Source: an uncultured Clostridia bacterium (GTDB taxonomy: Bacteria; Bacillota; Clostridia; TANB77; CAG-508). From it: a DNA stretch of 64,000 bases. The notes below the pieces were generated by a model. It was not told where the DNA came from, searched no databases, and saw only the letters and a program-made list of their open reading frames with translations. How positions within the stretch are numbered: the stretch's first letter is position 1; each line of letters begins with the position of its first letter. Positions 38,061 through 51,084 of the stretch are shown one piece after another. The translations under genes and the position numbers were made by a program. Location: NCBI GenBank assembly GCA_947590905.1, contig CANQCU010000001.1, positions 62,001-126,000 of the forward strand, in the 5' to 3' direction.

Positions 38061-38903
38061 TTACCATATATTCATTAATAATACATATGCAACTGGTGCT
38101 ATAAACAAAAGACTATCTATTCTATCTAGTATTCCTCCATGTCCTGGAATTAAATTACTATAATCTTTTATTTCATTATATCTTTTTATGCTTGATGCTG
38201 CGAAGTCTCCTACTTGACCTATTATACTTAGTAGTAATGATATAAGTATAATATATATATATGATATATTAGTAAAGAAATATGTATTGCATACTATTGT
38301 ATATATAAGTGCAAGTATCATAGCTCCTATAGCTCCACTTATGCAACCTTCAATTGATTTATTTGGACTTATTTTGCTAAATTTATGTTTTTTTGTGTTC
38401 AATAATTTTCCAGCAAGATATGCAAATATATCTGTTCCCCATCCGCAAATTATTACATACCAAATTAATATTTTTCCGCCATCTTGGCTATATATGATAG
38501 GTAAAAACATTATAAGTACTGGTACATATATTATTCCAAATAGTGTAACTGCACCATCTACTATATTTGTTTTCATTCCAGAATTTAATATATGGAAAAA
38601 TACAACGAATATTGAAAATATTACTAGAGCAAACATCATATTTATCATGTCTGCATCAACTTCAAGCAATGTTGATTGCATATGAAATAGTCTTAATACA
38701 GATATACTAATTGCTACTAAGTATCCTATCCACTTAATTGGTTTTGCTCTTCTTCCTTTTTCAAAGGCTCCAAAATATTCTCTTATTGCAATTAACGCAA
38801 CAATTGCAAAAAATATGTCTACTACAGTACTATTTCCAAATACGAGTATCACTGCAATAAGTGGCAAGCCTAGTATTGATGTTAAAACTCTTTTTATATC
38901 CAT
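38061..38903 (-). CDS. cdsA: Phosphatidate cytidylyltransferase
   Basis: CdsA signature KISPNKSIEGCISGAIG...QVGDFAASSIKRYNEIKDYSNLIPGHGGILDRIDS. Confidence 0.94.
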   Translation of the reverse strand: MDIKRVLTSILGLPLIAVILVFGNSTVVDIFFAIVALIAIREYFGAFEKGRRAKPIKWIGYLVAISISVLRLFHMQSTLLEVDADMINMMFALVIFSIFVVFFHILNSGMKTNIVDGAVTLFGIIYVPVLIMFLPIIYSQDGGKILIWYVIICGWGTDIFAYLAGKLLNTKKHKFSKISPNKSIEGCISGAIGAMILALIYTIVCNTYFFTNISYIYIILISLLLSIIGQVGDFAASSIKRYNEIKDYSNLIPGHGGILDRIDSLLFIAPVAYVLLMNIW

Positions 38904-38908
38904 AGAAA

Positions 38909-39610
38909 TTATTTACCTCCGAATTTTCTATTTCTTTTTTCGTATGTTTCAATTGCTTCGTCTAAGTCTTTCTCTGAAAAGTCTGGCCAATATTTATCAA
39001 CAAAAATAAATTCTGAATAAACTAACTGCCAAGGCAAGAAATTACTTAGCCTTATTTCTCCACTTGTTCTTATTAATAAGTCTGGGTCTGGTTCATCTTT
39101 TGTATATAGGTAACTTGAAACTAATTTTTCGTTTATATCTTCTATTTTTATTTTATCTTCTTTTACATCTTTTGCAATTTCTCTTACAGCTTTTGTAATT
39201 TCGTCACGTCCTCCATAATTAAATGCTATACATAGTGTTGTTCCTGTGTTATTTTTTGTTTTTTCTTCTGCTTTTGCTATACTTTTTTGTAAACCTAAAG
39301 ATAAGCTTTCTATATGTCCAAATAATTTTATTCTTATATTTTCTGTATCTGCTGCTTTTACTAAATCATCTAAATAATTTTTGAAAAGCAACATTAAGCC
39401 TCCGACTTCTTCTTCACTTCTTTTCCAATTTTCTGTTGAAAATGCATATACTGTAAGATATTTTAATCCTATTTTATTTGCATATCTTACTAACTTTTTT
39501 AAATTTTCTGCTCCTTCTTTATGCCCAAGATTTGTACTTAATGAGTGTTCTTTTGCCCATCTTCTATTTCCATCCATTATTATCGCAATATGCTCTGGCA
39601 TAGCATTCAT
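38909..39610 (-). CDS. uppS: Isoprenyl transferase (UPP synthase)
   Basis: MPEHIAIIMDGNRRWA...YAFSTENWKRS...RTSGEIRLSNFLPWQ. Confidence 0.95.
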   Translation of the reverse strand: MNAMPEHIAIIMDGNRRWAKEHSLSTNLGHKEGAENLKKLVRYANKIGLKYLTVYAFSTENWKRSEEEVGGLMLLFKNYLDDLVKAADTENIRIKLFGHIESLSLGLQKSIAKAEEKTKNNTGTTLCIAFNYGGRDEITKAVREIAKDVKEDKIKIEDINEKLVSSYLYTKDEPDPDLLIRTSGEIRLSNFLPWQLVYSEFIFVDKYWPDFSEKDLDEAIETYEKRNRKFGGK

Positions 39611-39623
39611 TTTCTTATTCTCC

Positions 39624-40514
39624 TTATTTTTCTCTATTTTTTATGTATAATGCAAGCTCTTTTAAGAATTCGCCTTTGTTACCATATGTTTTTATTTCTT
39701 CTAAAGCTTCATTTGTTACTTCTTCTAGCATTTCTTGTGCTTTTTCTAATCCATATTTTGTAACAAATGTTACCTTTCCTCTTTCTCTATCATTTCCAAC
39801 AGGTTTTCCTAAAACTTTTTCATCTCCGATTTCTGATAATATATCATCTTTTATTTGAAATGCAAGTCCTATTTTATCTGCATATTTACTTAAAGATTCT
39901 AATTCTTTTTCTTCTGCTTCTGCAAGTATTGCACCTATTCTAACACTTGTTTTTATTAAGGCTCCTGTTTTATTGTTATGCATGTATTCTAAGTATTCGT
40001 TTGATATTTCTTTTCCTTCAAATTCTGTATCAACATATTCTCCTGCTATCATTCTATCTACACCAAAAGCTAATTCTTTGAATGCTCTTAGCTTATTATT
40101 TAGCTCTTTAGTATCCTTTTCTTTTGCAAGTTCCATGCTTATTACCATATACGCATTATTTAATAATCCATCTCCTGCAAGTATTGCAGTTGCTTCATTA
40201 AATGCTTTATGGTTTGTAGGTTTTCCATGTCTAAAGTCATCATTATCTATTCCTGGAAGATCATCATGTATAAGTGAAAAATTGTGTATCATTTCCATTG
40301 CTACTGCGAATGGAAATACTTTTTCAAAGTCACTTTTAAATAGTTTATATGAAGATATCATAAGTATAGGTCTTAGTCTTTTAGCAGAACTAATTAAACT
40401 ATATTCCATAGATGCATTTAGTCTTTCTTCTGGACATTTTTCTTTTCTTAAATATTTTTCTAGTTCATTATTTACTATATTCACATATTCTTTTAGTTCT
40501 TCTTTAAAATTCAT
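39624..40514 (-). CDS. ispA: Polyprenyl (farnesyl/geranylgeranyl) diphosphate synthase
   Basis: MEMIHNFSLIHDDLPGIDNDDFRHGKPTNH...QIKDDILSEIGD. Confidence 0.93.
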   Translation of the reverse strand: MNFKEELKEYVNIVNNELEKYLRKEKCPEERLNASMEYSLISSAKRLRPILMISSYKLFKSDFEKVFPFAVAMEMIHNFSLIHDDLPGIDNDDFRHGKPTNHKAFNEATAILAGDGLLNNAYMVISMELAKEKDTKELNNKLRAFKELAFGVDRMIAGEYVDTEFEGKEISNEYLEYMHNNKTGALIKTSVRIGAILAEAEEKELESLSKYADKIGLAFQIKDDILSEIGDEKVLGKPVGNDRERGKVTFVTKYGLEKAQEMLEEVTNEALEEIKTYGNKGEFLKELALYIKNREK

Positions 40515-40631
40515 TTATAATTCAACTCCAAGACTATTATTTTGATATTTTATTAAATATCAGTTCTAGAATATTTAAATTATGTTTCCTTTATAATTTA
40601 TGGATTATATTAAATTTACCTAAGCTCTTCA

Positions 40632-41180
40632 TTATACGCTCATAATTTCTTTTTCTTTTACTGAAAGTATATTATCAATTTGCTCTACTTTTTTATCTGT
40701 TAATTTTTGGATTTCTGTTTCTGCATTTCTTAAATCATCTTCTGTCATATCTCCATCTTTTTGAGCCTTTTTAGCGTCATCTAATCCATCTCTTCTTATA
40801 GAACGAATTGATACTTTTGCTTCTTCTGCTGTTTTTCTGATATCTTTTACTAATTCTTTTCTTCTTTCTTCATTTAATTCTGGGAAAGCTAATCTTATTA
40901 CTTTTCCATCATTGTTTGGTGTTATTCCAATGTCTGATGCAAGTATTGCTTTTTCTATTTCTTTTAGTACACTCATATCCCATGGTTGTATAACAATTAA
41001 TCTTGCCTCAGGTACTGATATTCCTGCGACTTGGCTTATTGGAGTTGAAACTCCATAATAGTCTACTTTTACTTTATTAAGTATTGCAGGATTTGCTCTT
41101 CCTGCTCTAACTTCTGCAAAATTTTCTTGTAAAACACTTATTGTTTTATCCATTCTTTCTTCTATATTACTAAAATCCAT
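40632..41180 (-). CDS. frr: Ribosome recycling factor
   Basis: ERMDKTISVLQENFAEVRAGRANPAILNKVKVDYYGVSTPISQVA...IRRDGLDDAKK. Confidence 0.96.
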   Translation of the reverse strand: MDFSNIEERMDKTISVLQENFAEVRAGRANPAILNKVKVDYYGVSTPISQVAGISVPEARLIVIQPWDMSVLKEIEKAILASDIGITPNNDGKVIRLAFPELNEERRKELVKDIRKTAEEAKVSIRSIRRDGLDDAKKAQKDGDMTEDDLRNAETEIQKLTDKKVEQIDNILSVKEKEIMSV

Positions 41181-41198
41181 ATAATCACATTCCTTTCT

Positions 41199-41906
41199 TT
41201 ATTCAACTATTGTTCCAATATCTTCACCTTTAACAACTTTTACGATGTTCTCAGGTTGTGCTATTGCAAATACTCTTAGTGGAATATTATTATCCATACA
41301 TAATGATGTTGCTGTTGAATCCATTACTTTTAAATCTTTATTTAATATATCTAAATATGATATTTTATCATATTTAATAGCATTTTTATCAACTTTTGGA
41401 TCTGCAGAATATACTCCATCTATTGTTTTTGCAAGTAATATTACCTCTGCATCAATTTCTGCTGCTCTAAGTGCTGCAGCTGTATCTGTTGTAAAATATG
41501 GGTTTCCTGTTCCACAAGAAAATATTACTACTCTTCCATGTTCTAAATGTTTAATTGCTTTTCTTTTTATGTATGGTTCTGCAATCTGTCTCATTTCGAT
41601 TGCTGTTTGAAGTCTTGTTTTTACTCCTCTTGCTTCAAGTGTGTCTTGAAGTGCTAAACCATTCATTGCTGTTGCAAGCATTCCCATATAGTCAGAAGTT
41701 GTTCTTTCCATTTGGTGACCATATCTTCCTCTCCAGAAGTTTCCTCCACCAACTACTATTCCAACTTGTACTCCTAAATCTACTACTTTTTTTATCTCAT
41801 CACATATTTTTCCTATTACATCTGCATATACTCCTGTTTTGTTGTCTCCTGCAAGTGCTTCTCCACTTAATTTTAATAAAATACGTTTGTATTTTACCTC
41901 GCTCAT
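41199..41906 (-). CDS. pyrH: UMP kinase
   Basis: [21 protein letters not shown]...[11 protein letters not shown]...[17 protein letters not shown]. Confidence 0.96.
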   Translation of the reverse strand: MSEVKYKRILLKLSGEALAGDNKTGVYADVIGKICDEIKKVVDLGVQVGIVVGGGNFWRGRYGHQMERTTSDYMGMLATAMNGLALQDTLEARGVKTRLQTAIEMRQIAEPYIKRKAIKHLEHGRVVIFSCGTGNPYFTTDTAAALRAAEIDAEVILLAKTIDGVYSADPKVDKNAIKYDKISYLDILNKDLKVMDSTATSLCMDNNIPLRVFAIAQPENIVKVVKGEDIGTIVE

Positions 41907-42038
41907 TTTAACCTCCGTTCAGGATACTTTTTTAAGTCTCCAAATTTTAAATTAAACCTTTATTATTGTACCACATTTTACCTATGTTTTGTCAATTTTT
42001 TTGAAATTTATATTAAAATTTATGTTATTTTTCTATAG

Positions 42039-42178
42039 ACCCAAATATATTTTTTATTTTTTTATCTGCGTAAGCGACCAAACGTAGCGAAGCGAAGTGC
42101 GAAATGGAGCAATTTACATATATATTTTTATTGGAAATTGCGACAGCAAAGATATAAAAATAAAAAATATATTTGGGT
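42039..42178 (+). repeat. Intergenic palindromic repeat family, copy C
   Basis: Core CTGCGTAAGCGACCAAACGTAGCGAAGCGAAGTGCGAAATGGAGCAATTT...AAATTGCGACAGCAAAG inside arms ACCCAAATATATTTTTTATTTTT.../...AAAAATAAAAAATATATTTGGGT. Confidence 0.9.
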
Positions 42179-42188
42179 TTTAGTTATT

Positions 42189-42776
42189 CTAGCTAAACAG
42201 TTTATTTTCCATTATATACTCATATACTTCTTCTAAAACTAAGTTCTTAAAGTCTGTATTTTTCTCCTTTAAATTTTTTCTAAATTTACTAGAACTACTT
42301 GTATTGTGCTCTTTGTTTTTTATAATTGCAATATTATTGCAATCTAAGTCCATTTCTTTAATATATTTATTTATATTGATATTTTCTCTATCTAAAATTA
42401 TGTATTTGTATTTTTTTGTAAGTGTTTTATATTCCTTCCAACTTGTAATTTTTACAAAATTGTCTGCTCCCATTATAAAATATATATTATCGTTAGGATA
42501 TTTTTTCTCTATTATTCTAAATATATCAATAGCATATACTTTTTCTTTGATATTTTTTTCTAAATCGGATATTTCTATTCGTTCTTCTCCTGTACTTGCA
42601 ATTTTTAGCATATTGAACCTATCTTTAAAAGGTAAAAGATCTTTTTTTTCGTAAAAATCTCCTATTGGAACAAATATTACTTTATCTAGTTTACATTCTT
42701 TTAATGCTTTTTTTGCAAGATTTATATGTGCTATTGTTGGTGGACTAAATGAACCTCCAAAAAAACCTATATTCAT
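42189..42776 (-). CDS. nadD: Nicotinate-nucleotide adenylyltransferase
   Basis: MNIGFFGGSFSPPTIAHINLAKKAL...FIMGADNFVKITSWKEYK. Confidence 0.93.
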   Translation of the reverse strand: MNIGFFGGSFSPPTIAHINLAKKALKECKLDKVIFVPIGDFYEKKDLLPFKDRFNMLKIASTGEERIEISDLEKNIKEKVYAIDIFRIIEKKYPNDNIYFIMGADNFVKITSWKEYKTLTKKYKYIILDRENININKYIKEMDLDCNNIAIIKNKEHNTSSSSKFRKNLKEKNTDFKNLVLEEVYEYIMENKLFS

Positions 42777-43444
42777 AATATTTCCTTTACTACTTTAAAA
42801 ATTTCCTCTGATATTTCTTCTCTTGTTCTTATTTCTCCATTATTTATACAGTTTATTTCACACCAGTTATAATCTTTTGCTACTTTGCATGCTGCATTAT
42901 AACTATCTTGGATGTGATTTTTACTTCTTTCATGTATATCTTTCTTTTCTTCTCCACTAAATTTATTTTTTCTATGTTCTATTAATTTTAAAGCATATTC
43001 TGGTGGCATATTTAAGAAGAATACTTTTGTTGGCATAGGAATTTTATATATATTAAATTCTAGATCATAAAGCCAGTTTAAAAATTTTTTTCTTTCTTCT
43101 TCATCTTTTATTTTTCCTGCTTGGTGTACCATGTTGGCTGTTGTATATCTATCTGCAAGTATTAGTCCTCCATTTTCATAGTATTCTTCTAAATCTTTTT
43201 TATAGGTTGCATATCTATCTGCTGCATAAAATGTTGATGCAATATATGGACTTATTTCTTGTGCATCATTTCCAAACTCTCCTGACAAATACATTTTTAC
43301 TAAACTTGATGATTCAGAATCATAATTTGGGAAACTTACTTTCCTATAATCTATGTTTTCCTCTTTTAGTTTATTTTCTAATAATTCCATTTGTGTTTGT
43401 TTTCCACTTCCATCAGTTCCATCTATTACTATTAATTTTCCCAT
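42773..43444 (-). CDS. tmk: Thymidylate kinase
   Basis: KLIVIDGTDGSGKQTQMELL...ILADRYTTANMVHQAGK. Confidence 0.93.
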   Translation of the reverse strand: MGKLIVIDGTDGSGKQTQMELLENKLKEENIDYRKVSFPNYDSESSSLVKMYLSGEFGNDAQEISPYIASTFYAADRYATYKKDLEEYYENGGLILADRYTTANMVHQAGKIKDEEERKKFLNWLYDLEFNIYKIPMPTKVFFLNMPPEYALKLIEHRKNKFSGEEKKDIHERSKNHIQDSYNAACKVAKDYNWCEINCINNGEIRTREEISEEIFKVVKEIL

Positions 43445-43603
43445 ATTTTATCCTTCCTTTTAATATAATTTAAAATAAATATAATTCGTATATTATTTAC
43501 TAAATCTTCAGAGATTAATTTTATTTTTTATCTTCCTCTATTACCAAATACAGTACATATACATCATTTTGTAAACAATGTATATGTACTGCATAATACT
43601 ATC

Positions 43604-45208
<1,605 letters not shown>

Positions 45209-45222
45209 TTAAATAAAAATGA

Positions 45223-45561
45223 TTATATTTTGCTCCAAAACCAATCTAGGCTATTGTCTATGCTTTTCTTATTTCTATGTTTTGCTTCTATATCATCTAT
45301 CCATAGATATGCTATATATGTTATAAGAACAAATCCAAAGTCCAATATCATTGAAGTTGAAAGCACTTGTTTATATTGTCCATAAACATCTGCAAATCCG
45401 AATAATTGTACTGTATGCATTACAAGTAGTATTATACATAATATTAAGGCTATCGCTGGAATAATAGCTCTTTTTAATTCATGTCCTAAAAATATTGCAC
45501 AAATTATAGCTGTTAAGCATAAAGTAGCTACTAGTGGTTGTGTTAAATTTATTACAGGCAT
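45223..45561 (-). CDS. Small membrane protein of unknown function
   Basis: 112-aa ORF with three hydrophobic segments. Confidence 0.6.
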   Translation of the reverse strand: MPVINLTQPLVATLCLTAIICAIFLGHELKRAIIPAIALILCIILLVMHTVQLFGFADVYGQYKQVLSTSMILDFGFVLITYIAYLWIDDIEAKHRNKKSIDNSLDWFWSKI

Positions 45562-45700
45562 AACTTACACCTCCCTTTTCTTTTGTTGCTTTAATTTATG
45601 TATTTATTTTCTTAATCCTAGTCTATATTATATATTTTTTACCATATATTTTGCAATAGTTTTATATGATTTTTATTATTTTTTTAAAATCATTCTATTT

Positions 45701-48379
45701 CTAATTATTAACAATATTTTCTTCTTGTTTTTCAGCTTGTTGTTCTTCTTCTTCTGCTTGTGCTTCTTGTTTTTCTATTTTTTCTATTTTTTCTTGCTCT
45801 GCTTTTGCTTCTTCTTGCATCTCAGAAGTTATCCATTTAACTAGATTTAGATTTTGATTATCTAGTATCATTTCATGCTTTGGCATTATTCTAAATGTAT
45901 ATCCGTAGTTTCCTCCTGTTGATAAAGCAATTTTAGCTTTGTATTCATTACTATCTTTTGCTACTTTTTCCATCTCTGTTACTTTTATATCTTCTAGTCT
46001 TCCATTATCTAGTACCTTTCCTGAGTATGCTTGAACAGAAATGTATTTCTCATCTATATTTTGAAGATCTACTTTGCATCTTACTTCTATGTTATTTCCT
46101 GCATCTATTGTAACATTATTAAGATTATTTAATTGTACTATTTTTATTCCATCCCATCTATTTTTTAACTCATCAAGCCATTCATTGTATCTTATAACAT
46201 TTTCCAAGTCCGTATAATATTTGTTATATAGATTGCATAATGGTAAATAGAGGTTTTCTAAATAATCTACAAGCATTCTTGCTGTACTATATTTTCCACC
46301 TGTTGATATTATAGAGTTTTTCATTATTTTAATCCATGTCTTTGAGAAATTTTCTTCTTCTGCTTTGTCATAATAAGCTGGTATAATTTTATTTTCTAGT
46401 GTATCATAAATACTTTCACAATCTTCATTGTCCTGTATTTCATATGAATCATAATCTTTATTTTTTCCGATTATCCAACCATTTTCCTTGTTATATCCTT
46501 CTACCCACCATCCGTCAAGTATTGAGAAGTTTATAACTCCGTTTACAGAAGCCTTTTGTCCACTAGTTCCTGATGCTTCCATTGGTCTTCTTGGGTTGTT
46601 TAACCATACATCAACACCACTTATTAAGTATCTTGACATTGCTATGTCGTAATCTTCTAAGAAGAATATTTTTCCTTTAAATTGTGGTTTCATTGATATT
46701 TCATGTATTTGTCTAATTAAATCTTGTCCTTCTATATCTCTTGGATGTGCCTTACCTGCAAATATAATTTGCACTGGTCTATTTGTATTATTTAATATTT
46801 CTGTTATTCTTTCTAAGTCTCTAAATATTAATGTTCCTCTTTTATAAGTTGCAAATCTTCTTGCAAATCCTATTGTCAATTTATCTGGGCTTAATTGAGA
46901 TACTATATCCATAATATCGTCATATCTCATTCCATTTCTTCTAAGTCTATTTATTGTATTTTCTCTAACAAGTTTCATTAATTTAACTTTTCTTTGATAA
47001 TGTGCTTCCCATAGTTCTTTATCTGGAATATTGTTTATTCTATTCCAAGTGCTATCTAAGTATATATTATCTTGCCAATATGGTGCTAAATATTTATTAT
47101 ATAATTCTTTTATTGAAGGTGCAAGCCATGAGCAAGTATGTATTCCGTTTGTTACATATGTTATTGGAGATTCATTTGCAGAAATATTTGGCCATACATC
47201 ACTAAATAACTCTCTTGAAACTCCTCCATGTAGTTTACTAACTCCATTTTTCTTTCCTGAGAATTTAAGTGCAAATATACCCATATTGAAACCTGATTCC
47301 ATCTCTTCTTTTGGATTCATTCCAAGTCTTAAAAATTCTTCTCTTTCTATTCCAAGTCTTGGCCAGAAGTTTTTGAAGTATTTTTCCATAAGTTCTACTG
47401 GGAAAATATCATTTCCTGCTGGTACTGGTGTATGTGTTGTAAATACTGTTTTTGAGCTTACTATTGTCATTGCATTTCTAAATGAAACTTTCTTTTCTTC
47501 TACTAAAGCTCTGGCAAGTTCAAGTATTAAAAATGCTGAGTGTCCCTCATTCATATGATAAATTGTAGGAGTTAAATTTAAACTATTTAAAAGGTGTGTT
47601 CCTGCCATACCAAGTACAATCTCTTGTCTTATTCTTGTCTCTTGATCTCCACCATATAAATATTTTGTTATCTCTCTAAAGTCTTGATCTACATTTTCAT
47701 CTATATCAGAATCTAATAAGTATAATTTTACTCTTCCTACGTTTACTTGCCATACTTTTAAATATAGTCTTTTTCTTTGTATTCTTGATTCTATTATTAA
47801 ATCATTTCCCATTTCATCTTTTACTGTGTGTATAGGAAGATCATCTAATTCTATATCTCTGTATACATTTTCTTGTCTTCCAGCACCATTTATTACTTGA
47901 TGGAAATATCCTTTTTTATATAAAAGTCCTACGCCAACAAGAGGAATACCTAAGTCACTTGCAGATTTTAAATGATCTCCTGAAAGTATTCCAAGTCCTC
48001 CTGAATATATTTGCATTATTTCATCTAAACCATATTCAGCAGAGAAGTATGCAATTAAATCATTTTTATTTTCTGGATGTTTTTTAGAAAAATATGTAGT
48101 TTTACTATCCATATATGCATTAAAATTTCCCACTATTCTATCATATTCTTTTAAGAAATCAGGATTTTTTGCATATTCTTCTAATTTTTCTTGTGGTACT
48201 AATTTTAAGAATTTAACTGGGTTTTTTCCAATATTTTCCCATAAATCTATATCTATCATTTTAAACAATTTAAGAAAATCAGAATTCCACGACCACCAAA
48301 GATTATTTGCAATAACTGAAAGCTTTTCTATCCTTTTTGGTAATTGTGGATTTACTGTAATTTTATTGAACAAATACAT
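45701..48379 (-). CDS. glgP: Alpha-glucan (glycogen/maltodextrin) phosphorylase family
   Basis: LWWSWNSDFLKLF...HMNEGHSAFLILE...GFARRFATYKRGTLIF...VWLNNPRRPMEASGTSGQKASVNGVINFSILDGWWVEGYN. Confidence 0.93.
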   Translation of the reverse strand: MYLFNKITVNPQLPKRIEKLSVIANNLWWSWNSDFLKLFKMIDIDLWENIGKNPVKFLKLVPQEKLEEYAKNPDFLKEYDRIVGNFNAYMDSKTTYFSKKHPENKNDLIAYFSAEYGLDEIMQIYSGGLGILSGDHLKSASDLGIPLVGVGLLYKKGYFHQVINGAGRQENVYRDIELDDLPIHTVKDEMGNDLIIESRIQRKRLYLKVWQVNVGRVKLYLLDSDIDENVDQDFREITKYLYGGDQETRIRQEIVLGMAGTHLLNSLNLTPTIYHMNEGHSAFLILELARALVEEKKVSFRNAMTIVSSKTVFTTHTPVPAGNDIFPVELMEKYFKNFWPRLGIEREEFLRLGMNPKEEMESGFNMGIFALKFSGKKNGVSKLHGGVSRELFSDVWPNISANESPITYVTNGIHTCSWLAPSIKELYNKYLAPYWQDNIYLDSTWNRINNIPDKELWEAHYQRKVKLMKLVRENTINRLRRNGMRYDDIMDIVSQLSPDKLTIGFARRFATYKRGTLIFRDLERITEILNNTNRPVQIIFAGKAHPRDIEGQDLIRQIHEISMKPQFKGKIFFLEDYDIAMSRYLISGVDVWLNNPRRPMEASGTSGQKASVNGVINFSILDGWWVEGYNKENGWIIGKNKDYDSYEIQDNEDCESIYDTLENKIIPAYYDKAEEENFSKTWIKIMKNSIISTGGKYSTARMLVDYLENLYLPLCNLYNKYYTDLENVIRYNEWLDELKNRWDGIKIVQLNNLNNVTIDAGNNIEVRCKVDLQNIDEKYISVQAYSGKVLDNGRLEDIKVTEMEKVAKDSNEYKAKIALSTGGNYGYTFRIMPKHEMILDNQNLNLVKWITSEMQEEAKAEQEKIEKIEKQEAQAEEEEQQAEKQEENIVNN

Positions 48380-48463
48380 AAAATTTTCCTCCCTTGTATA
48401 TTAAAAAAATCTTTTGTAATCAATATATTTATTATCTATTAAAATGGGAAAAAAGTCAATAAA

Positions 48464-48493
48464 AAATCTCACATTTTATTGTGAGATTTTCTT
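48464..48493 (-). terminator. Hairpin terminator of the LCP gene
   Basis: AAAATCTCACATTTTATTGTGAGATTTT. Confidence 0.7.
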
Positions 48494-48555
48494 AAATTTT
48501 TATTTTTATTATTATTTTATTTTTTTAAGTCTTTTACTCCGATTAAAAGATCGTT

Positions 48556-49642
48556 TTATTTAATGCCTGTTTTGTTAATAAGAGTATTGCTTATATTCTT
48601 TACAGTACTTGATACTTCGTATTCTTCATCATTAAATAAAAATGCATGTAAAGCTTGTACCTGTTCTTCTAGATTTTTTGGAACTCCATACCAAACATCT
48701 CCTGGTTGCCATCCCTTAGTTTCTGGCCATCCCATAGTATCATTCTCTATATCTACTTCGTATGAACCTACTTGTGATAATAGTGATAATAATTGTCCTG
48801 ACTCTATGTTTGTTGATATCTCTCTAAGTACAGTATCTGCTAATTTATTTAATTGTGCTATATTCATTTTTTTAACTTTTTCAAAAGCTTTTCCAAGGAC
48901 TTCTCTTTGTCTATCAGTTCTCTCCCAGTCACCACCTGATGTATATCTTATTCTTGAATAGGATACTGCTTGTACTCCGTCTAAATGTTGTACTCCTGTT
49001 TTGTCTATATGACTAGATTTATGTCCTGTAACTTTGTTTACTTCATCTATATATTGATTTATCCATTTTTTTTCTGCTGAATCAACATCTATATCTACTC
49101 CACCAACTGCATCTACAACATCTACAACAACATTAAAGTTTACTGCAACATAATCAGTAATGCTTAAATCTAAATTAGTATTAAGTGCACTTAATGAAAG
49201 TTTTGCTCCTCCTTTAGAAAAAGCATGTGTTATTTTATCAAAACTACTTCCTATTTTTAAGTAAGTATCTCTATATACGGAAGCTATTTTTACTTTTTTA
49301 GTATCTTGGTTTATGCTAACTATCATTATACTATCGCTCAATGTATTTTCATAACTATTTTTTCTAGAATCAACTCCAAATAGAGCGATATTAAAATAAC
49401 CGGTGAGCATTTCTTTGTTTTACTTCTTCATTTATTTCAATCTCATTTTTATCCATTTTATCAATATTTAAAAGTGAATATTTGCTATATGCATATCCTA
49501 CAATTATTCCAGCTAAAATAACAATAAGAGTAATAAGTATTATTACTATTTTTAAAAATATATGTTTTTTCTTTTTCTTTTTTTTACTTTTTTTATTTCT
49601 TTTTGCTTCTAAATCTTCTTCTTTCATTCGTTTATCACTCAT
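48556..49642 (-). CDS. LytR-CpsA-Psr (LCP) family protein, +1 shift at CGG 49402..49400
   Basis: TM N-terminus ...VKQRNAH-c-GYFNIALFGVDSRKNSYENTLSDSIMIVSINQDTKKVKIASVYRDTYLKI; corrected length 1086 nt. Confidence 0.92.
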
Positions 49643-49810
49643 TGATAGCCTCCTCTATTTTCCCTTATAACATCTATTATTAAATTATATACTACCTTTT
49701 TACAAAAATCAACAAAATACACATAATTTTTACATTAGACTTTATCAGGTAATAATCTTTAATATTATCTTATAATAACTTAACTATTTAAACTATTATT
49801 ACTTACTATT

Positions 49811-50977
49811 TTAGTCTCCTAATGCAATTCCAATATCTCTTGCTGTTTTTACTAAGTCATCATCCATTGTTACTCTTCTTAAATTGCTTTCTTTTGTATT
49901 TCCTGAAACAGCACCTATTTTTTTATTTTTTCCAACTACTTTTTCTAATGGAACTGAATCTAATTTTCCATTTTTTAATACTGTAAGTACTCCGAATTTT
50001 CCTTCTAATGCAAGTTCCATTGCCTTTGCTCCGTATTTTGTTGAAAGTACTCTATCATAAGCTGTTGGAGTTCCTCCTCTTTGCATATATCCTAATGTTG
50101 TATTTCTTGCCTCTAAACCTGTTAACTTTTGAAGTTCTATAGCAACTTTTTCTCCTATTCCACCAAGTTTTGTATTGTCTACTCCTGTTCCATTGTCTCT
50201 TACAGACTTTACACTTATTTCTCCATCTTTTGGCATAGCTCCTTCTGCAACAACTACTAAACTAAATCTTTTTCCTTTTTTTATTCTTTCTTTTATCTTT
50301 GCTGCTACCTTTTTTAAATCAAAAGGTATTTCTGGAATTAATGCAACATCTCCACCACCTGCTATTGCAGATTCTAGTGCAATCCATCCTGCATATCTTC
50401 CCATTACCTCTAATACCATTATTCTGTGATGTGTTTCTCCTGTTGAGTGTAGTCTGTCTAATGCTTCTGTTGCTACTGATACTGCTGTGTTATATCCGAA
50501 TGTGACATCTGTACAAGCTACATCATTATCTATTGTTTTAGGAACACCTATTATATTTAATCCTTTTAAATATAAATCTCTTGCAGATTTTTGCGTTCCA
50601 TCTCCTCCAAGTGTAAATATACAATCGAATTTATCTTTTTTTACATTTTCTACACATTTATCTGATAAGTCTTTATATACTATCTCTCCGTTTTCCTCTA
50701 CTTTATAATTAAATACATTAGCATTTGTTGAAGAACCTATTATTGACCCACCTTTATATATAATTCCTGAAGCGTTTGAATATGAATCAAGTTCTATATA
50801 ATTATTTTCAAGTAATCCTTTATATCCTTCTATTACTCCATAACATTTTACTCCATTATTTTCTGCTGTTTTTACAATTCCTCTTATAACTGCATTAAAT
50901 CCTGAAACATCTCCTCCATTTGCTAAAATTGCAACTTTTTTCATATTTATTCCTTCCTTTCTTATGTTTTTTTGCAT
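49811..50977 (-). CDS. pfkA: 6-phosphofructokinase (start probably ATG at 50944)
   Basis: MKKVAILANGGDVSGFNAVIRGIV...GGDGTQKSARDL...GVPKTIDNDVACTDVTFGYNTAV. Confidence 0.94.
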   Translation of the reverse strand: MQKNIRKEGINMKKVAILANGGDVSGFNAVIRGIVKTAENNGVKCYGVIEGYKGLLENNYIELDSYSNASGIIYKGGSIIGSSTNANVFNYKVEENGEIVYKDLSDKCVENVKKDKFDCIFTLGGDGTQKSARDLYLKGLNIIGVPKTIDNDVACTDVTFGYNTAVSVATEALDRLHSTGETHHRIMVLEVMGRYAGWIALESAIAGGGDVALIPEIPFDLKKVAAKIKERIKKGKRFSLVVVAEGAMPKDGEISVKSVRDNGTGVDNTKLGGIGEKVAIELQKLTGLEARNTTLGYMQRGGTPTAYDRVLSTKYGAKAMELALEGKFGVLTVLKNGKLDSVPLEKVVGKNKKIGAVSGNTKESNLRRVTMDDDLVKTARDIGIALGD

Positions 50978-51035
50978 AGTATTATTATATCAATAATTTA
51001 TATAATTACAAGTTTTTTTAATAATTTTATGTTAA

Positions 51036-51074
51036 AAAACGCCAGGGGCCTAATAAATAGGCCCCTGGCGTTTT
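51036..51074 (-). terminator. Very strong hairpin terminator of the 51085 ORF
   Basis: AAAACGCCAGGGGCCTA-ATAAA-TAGGCCCCTGGCGTTTT perfect palindrome. Confidence 0.88.
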
Positions 51075-51084
51075 AGCAAATTAT

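Noticed and set aside
26435-42178. CRISPR array interpretation of the repeated intergenic sequence
   Set aside because: Copies are single, kilobases apart, palindromic and not interspersed with uniform spacers; no cas genes nearby.
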